From contig JAJZRT010000123.1 of the NCBI GenBank assembly GCA_021802595.1, positions 1 through 8,651 on the forward strand: DNA of 8,651 bases, given 5' to 3'. The position numbers were made by a program, and so were the translations under genes. The notes below the pieces were generated by a model, which saw only the letters and a program-made list of their open reading frames with translations, made no database searches and was not told the DNA's origin. This DNA comes from Pseudomonadota bacterium. GTDB taxonomy: Bacteria > Pseudomonadota > Gammaproteobacteria > Burkholderiales > Thiobacillaceae. This document shows, one piece after another, positions 7,381-8,651 of this stretch (positions are counted from its first letter, which is position 1; each line of letters starts with the position of its first letter).

Positions 7381-7386
7381 TTTCTT

Positions 7387-7704
7387 TTACAAACCTTTGA
7401 TCGTGCCCTTGGGCAGCAGCGTCTGCACCGACTGTTTCTGCACGTGGGTGATGATGCCGTCGGCGATTTCCAGCGATATGTACTGCTCACCGATCTTGGC
7501 GACCCTGCCGACCTGGCCGCTGGCGGTGACGACCTCGTCGCCCTTGGCCAGTTCGGTCAGCATTTTCTTCTGTTCCTTGGCGCGCTTCATCTGCGGGCGG
7601 ATCAGCATGAACCAGAACAGGACGAAGATGACGATGAGGGGCAGGAATTGCTCAAAACCCGGGTTGGCCGCTGCGGCGGCTTGTGCATGGGCAAGGGAAA
7701 TCAT
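7387..7704 (-). CDS. yajC: Preprotein translocase subunit YajC
   Basis: Small single-span inner-membrane protein that associates with SecD-SecF and the SecYEG translocon. The 105 residues match the family (about 110 in E. coli). A short Ala-rich N-terminus is followed by one hydrophobic segment at about 21-35 ending in the hallmark FWFMLIRPQMKRAKEQKKM. The cytoplasmic domain carries GDEVVTASGQVGRVAKI and ends with the short KGTIKGL tail. The ATG at 7704 is preceded on the minus strand by a GGAG Shine-Dalgarno (complement of 7714-7717), 9 nt before the start. It is 46 nt downstream of tgt and 124 nt upstream of secD. The long spacer to secD is unusual for this tight cluster and is explained by the repeat element there. 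Confidence 0.95.
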   Translation of the reverse strand: MISLAHAQAAAAANPGFEQFLPLIVIFVLFWFMLIRPQMKRAKEQKKMLTELAKGDEVVTASGQVGRVAKIGEQYISLEIADGIITHVQKQSVQTLLPKGTIKGL

Positions 7705-7750
7705 GGGTAAACGCTCCGAATCAAGGCTGTTCAGTTAAATCCACGGGATT

Positions 7751-8651
<901 letters not shown>

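Overview
The window reads as a piece of a GC-rich betaproteobacterial chromosome. The main grounds are the gene order rnc-era-recO-pdxJ, the tgt-yajC-secD-secF cluster and the protein sequences themselves. Genus cannot be fixed from this sequence. No tRNA, rRNA, CRISPR array, insertion sequence or phage gene was seen.

Left half, plus strand (1-3065): a compact housekeeping operon. It holds RNase III (rnc), the GTPase Era (16S rRNA / 30S maturation), the recombination mediator RecO, and pyridoxine 5'-phosphate synthase PdxJ. Spacing is tight: 13 nt, 7 nt and then a 4-nt ATGA overlap, so the four genes are probably co-transcribed and partly translationally coupled. In many betaproteobacteria acpS follows pdxJ. 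Here it does not. A decayed 5' remnant of an HD-GYP-type regulator with a DUF3391-like N-terminus occupies that place (3102-3677), with two frameshifts and no HD-GYP catalytic domain.

Right half, minus strand (8651 down to 3796): tgt (5' end outside the window), yajC, secD, secF and a DedA-family membrane protein gene. Tgt makes the queuosine precursor in tRNA. YajC-SecD-SecF is the accessory complex that helps the Sec translocon use the proton-motive force. The two operons converge near 3680-3795, where a nested palindromic intergenic repeat sits.

The most unusual content is between genes. Two spacers of the sec operon, yajC-secD (7263-7386) and secF-dedA (4408-4505), are almost completely filled by degenerate 7-bp-period repeats. 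Each is arranged as two opposing arms that can fold into a long hairpin in the mRNA. The 7-bp words differ between the spacers, yet the layout is the same: one arm next to the upstream stop codon, the other 3-4 nt from the downstream start codon, and no Shine-Dalgarno sequence visible. With the convergent-junction palindrome, this gives three unrelated inverted-repeat elements in about 3.7 kb. They are the best candidates here for something under-described.
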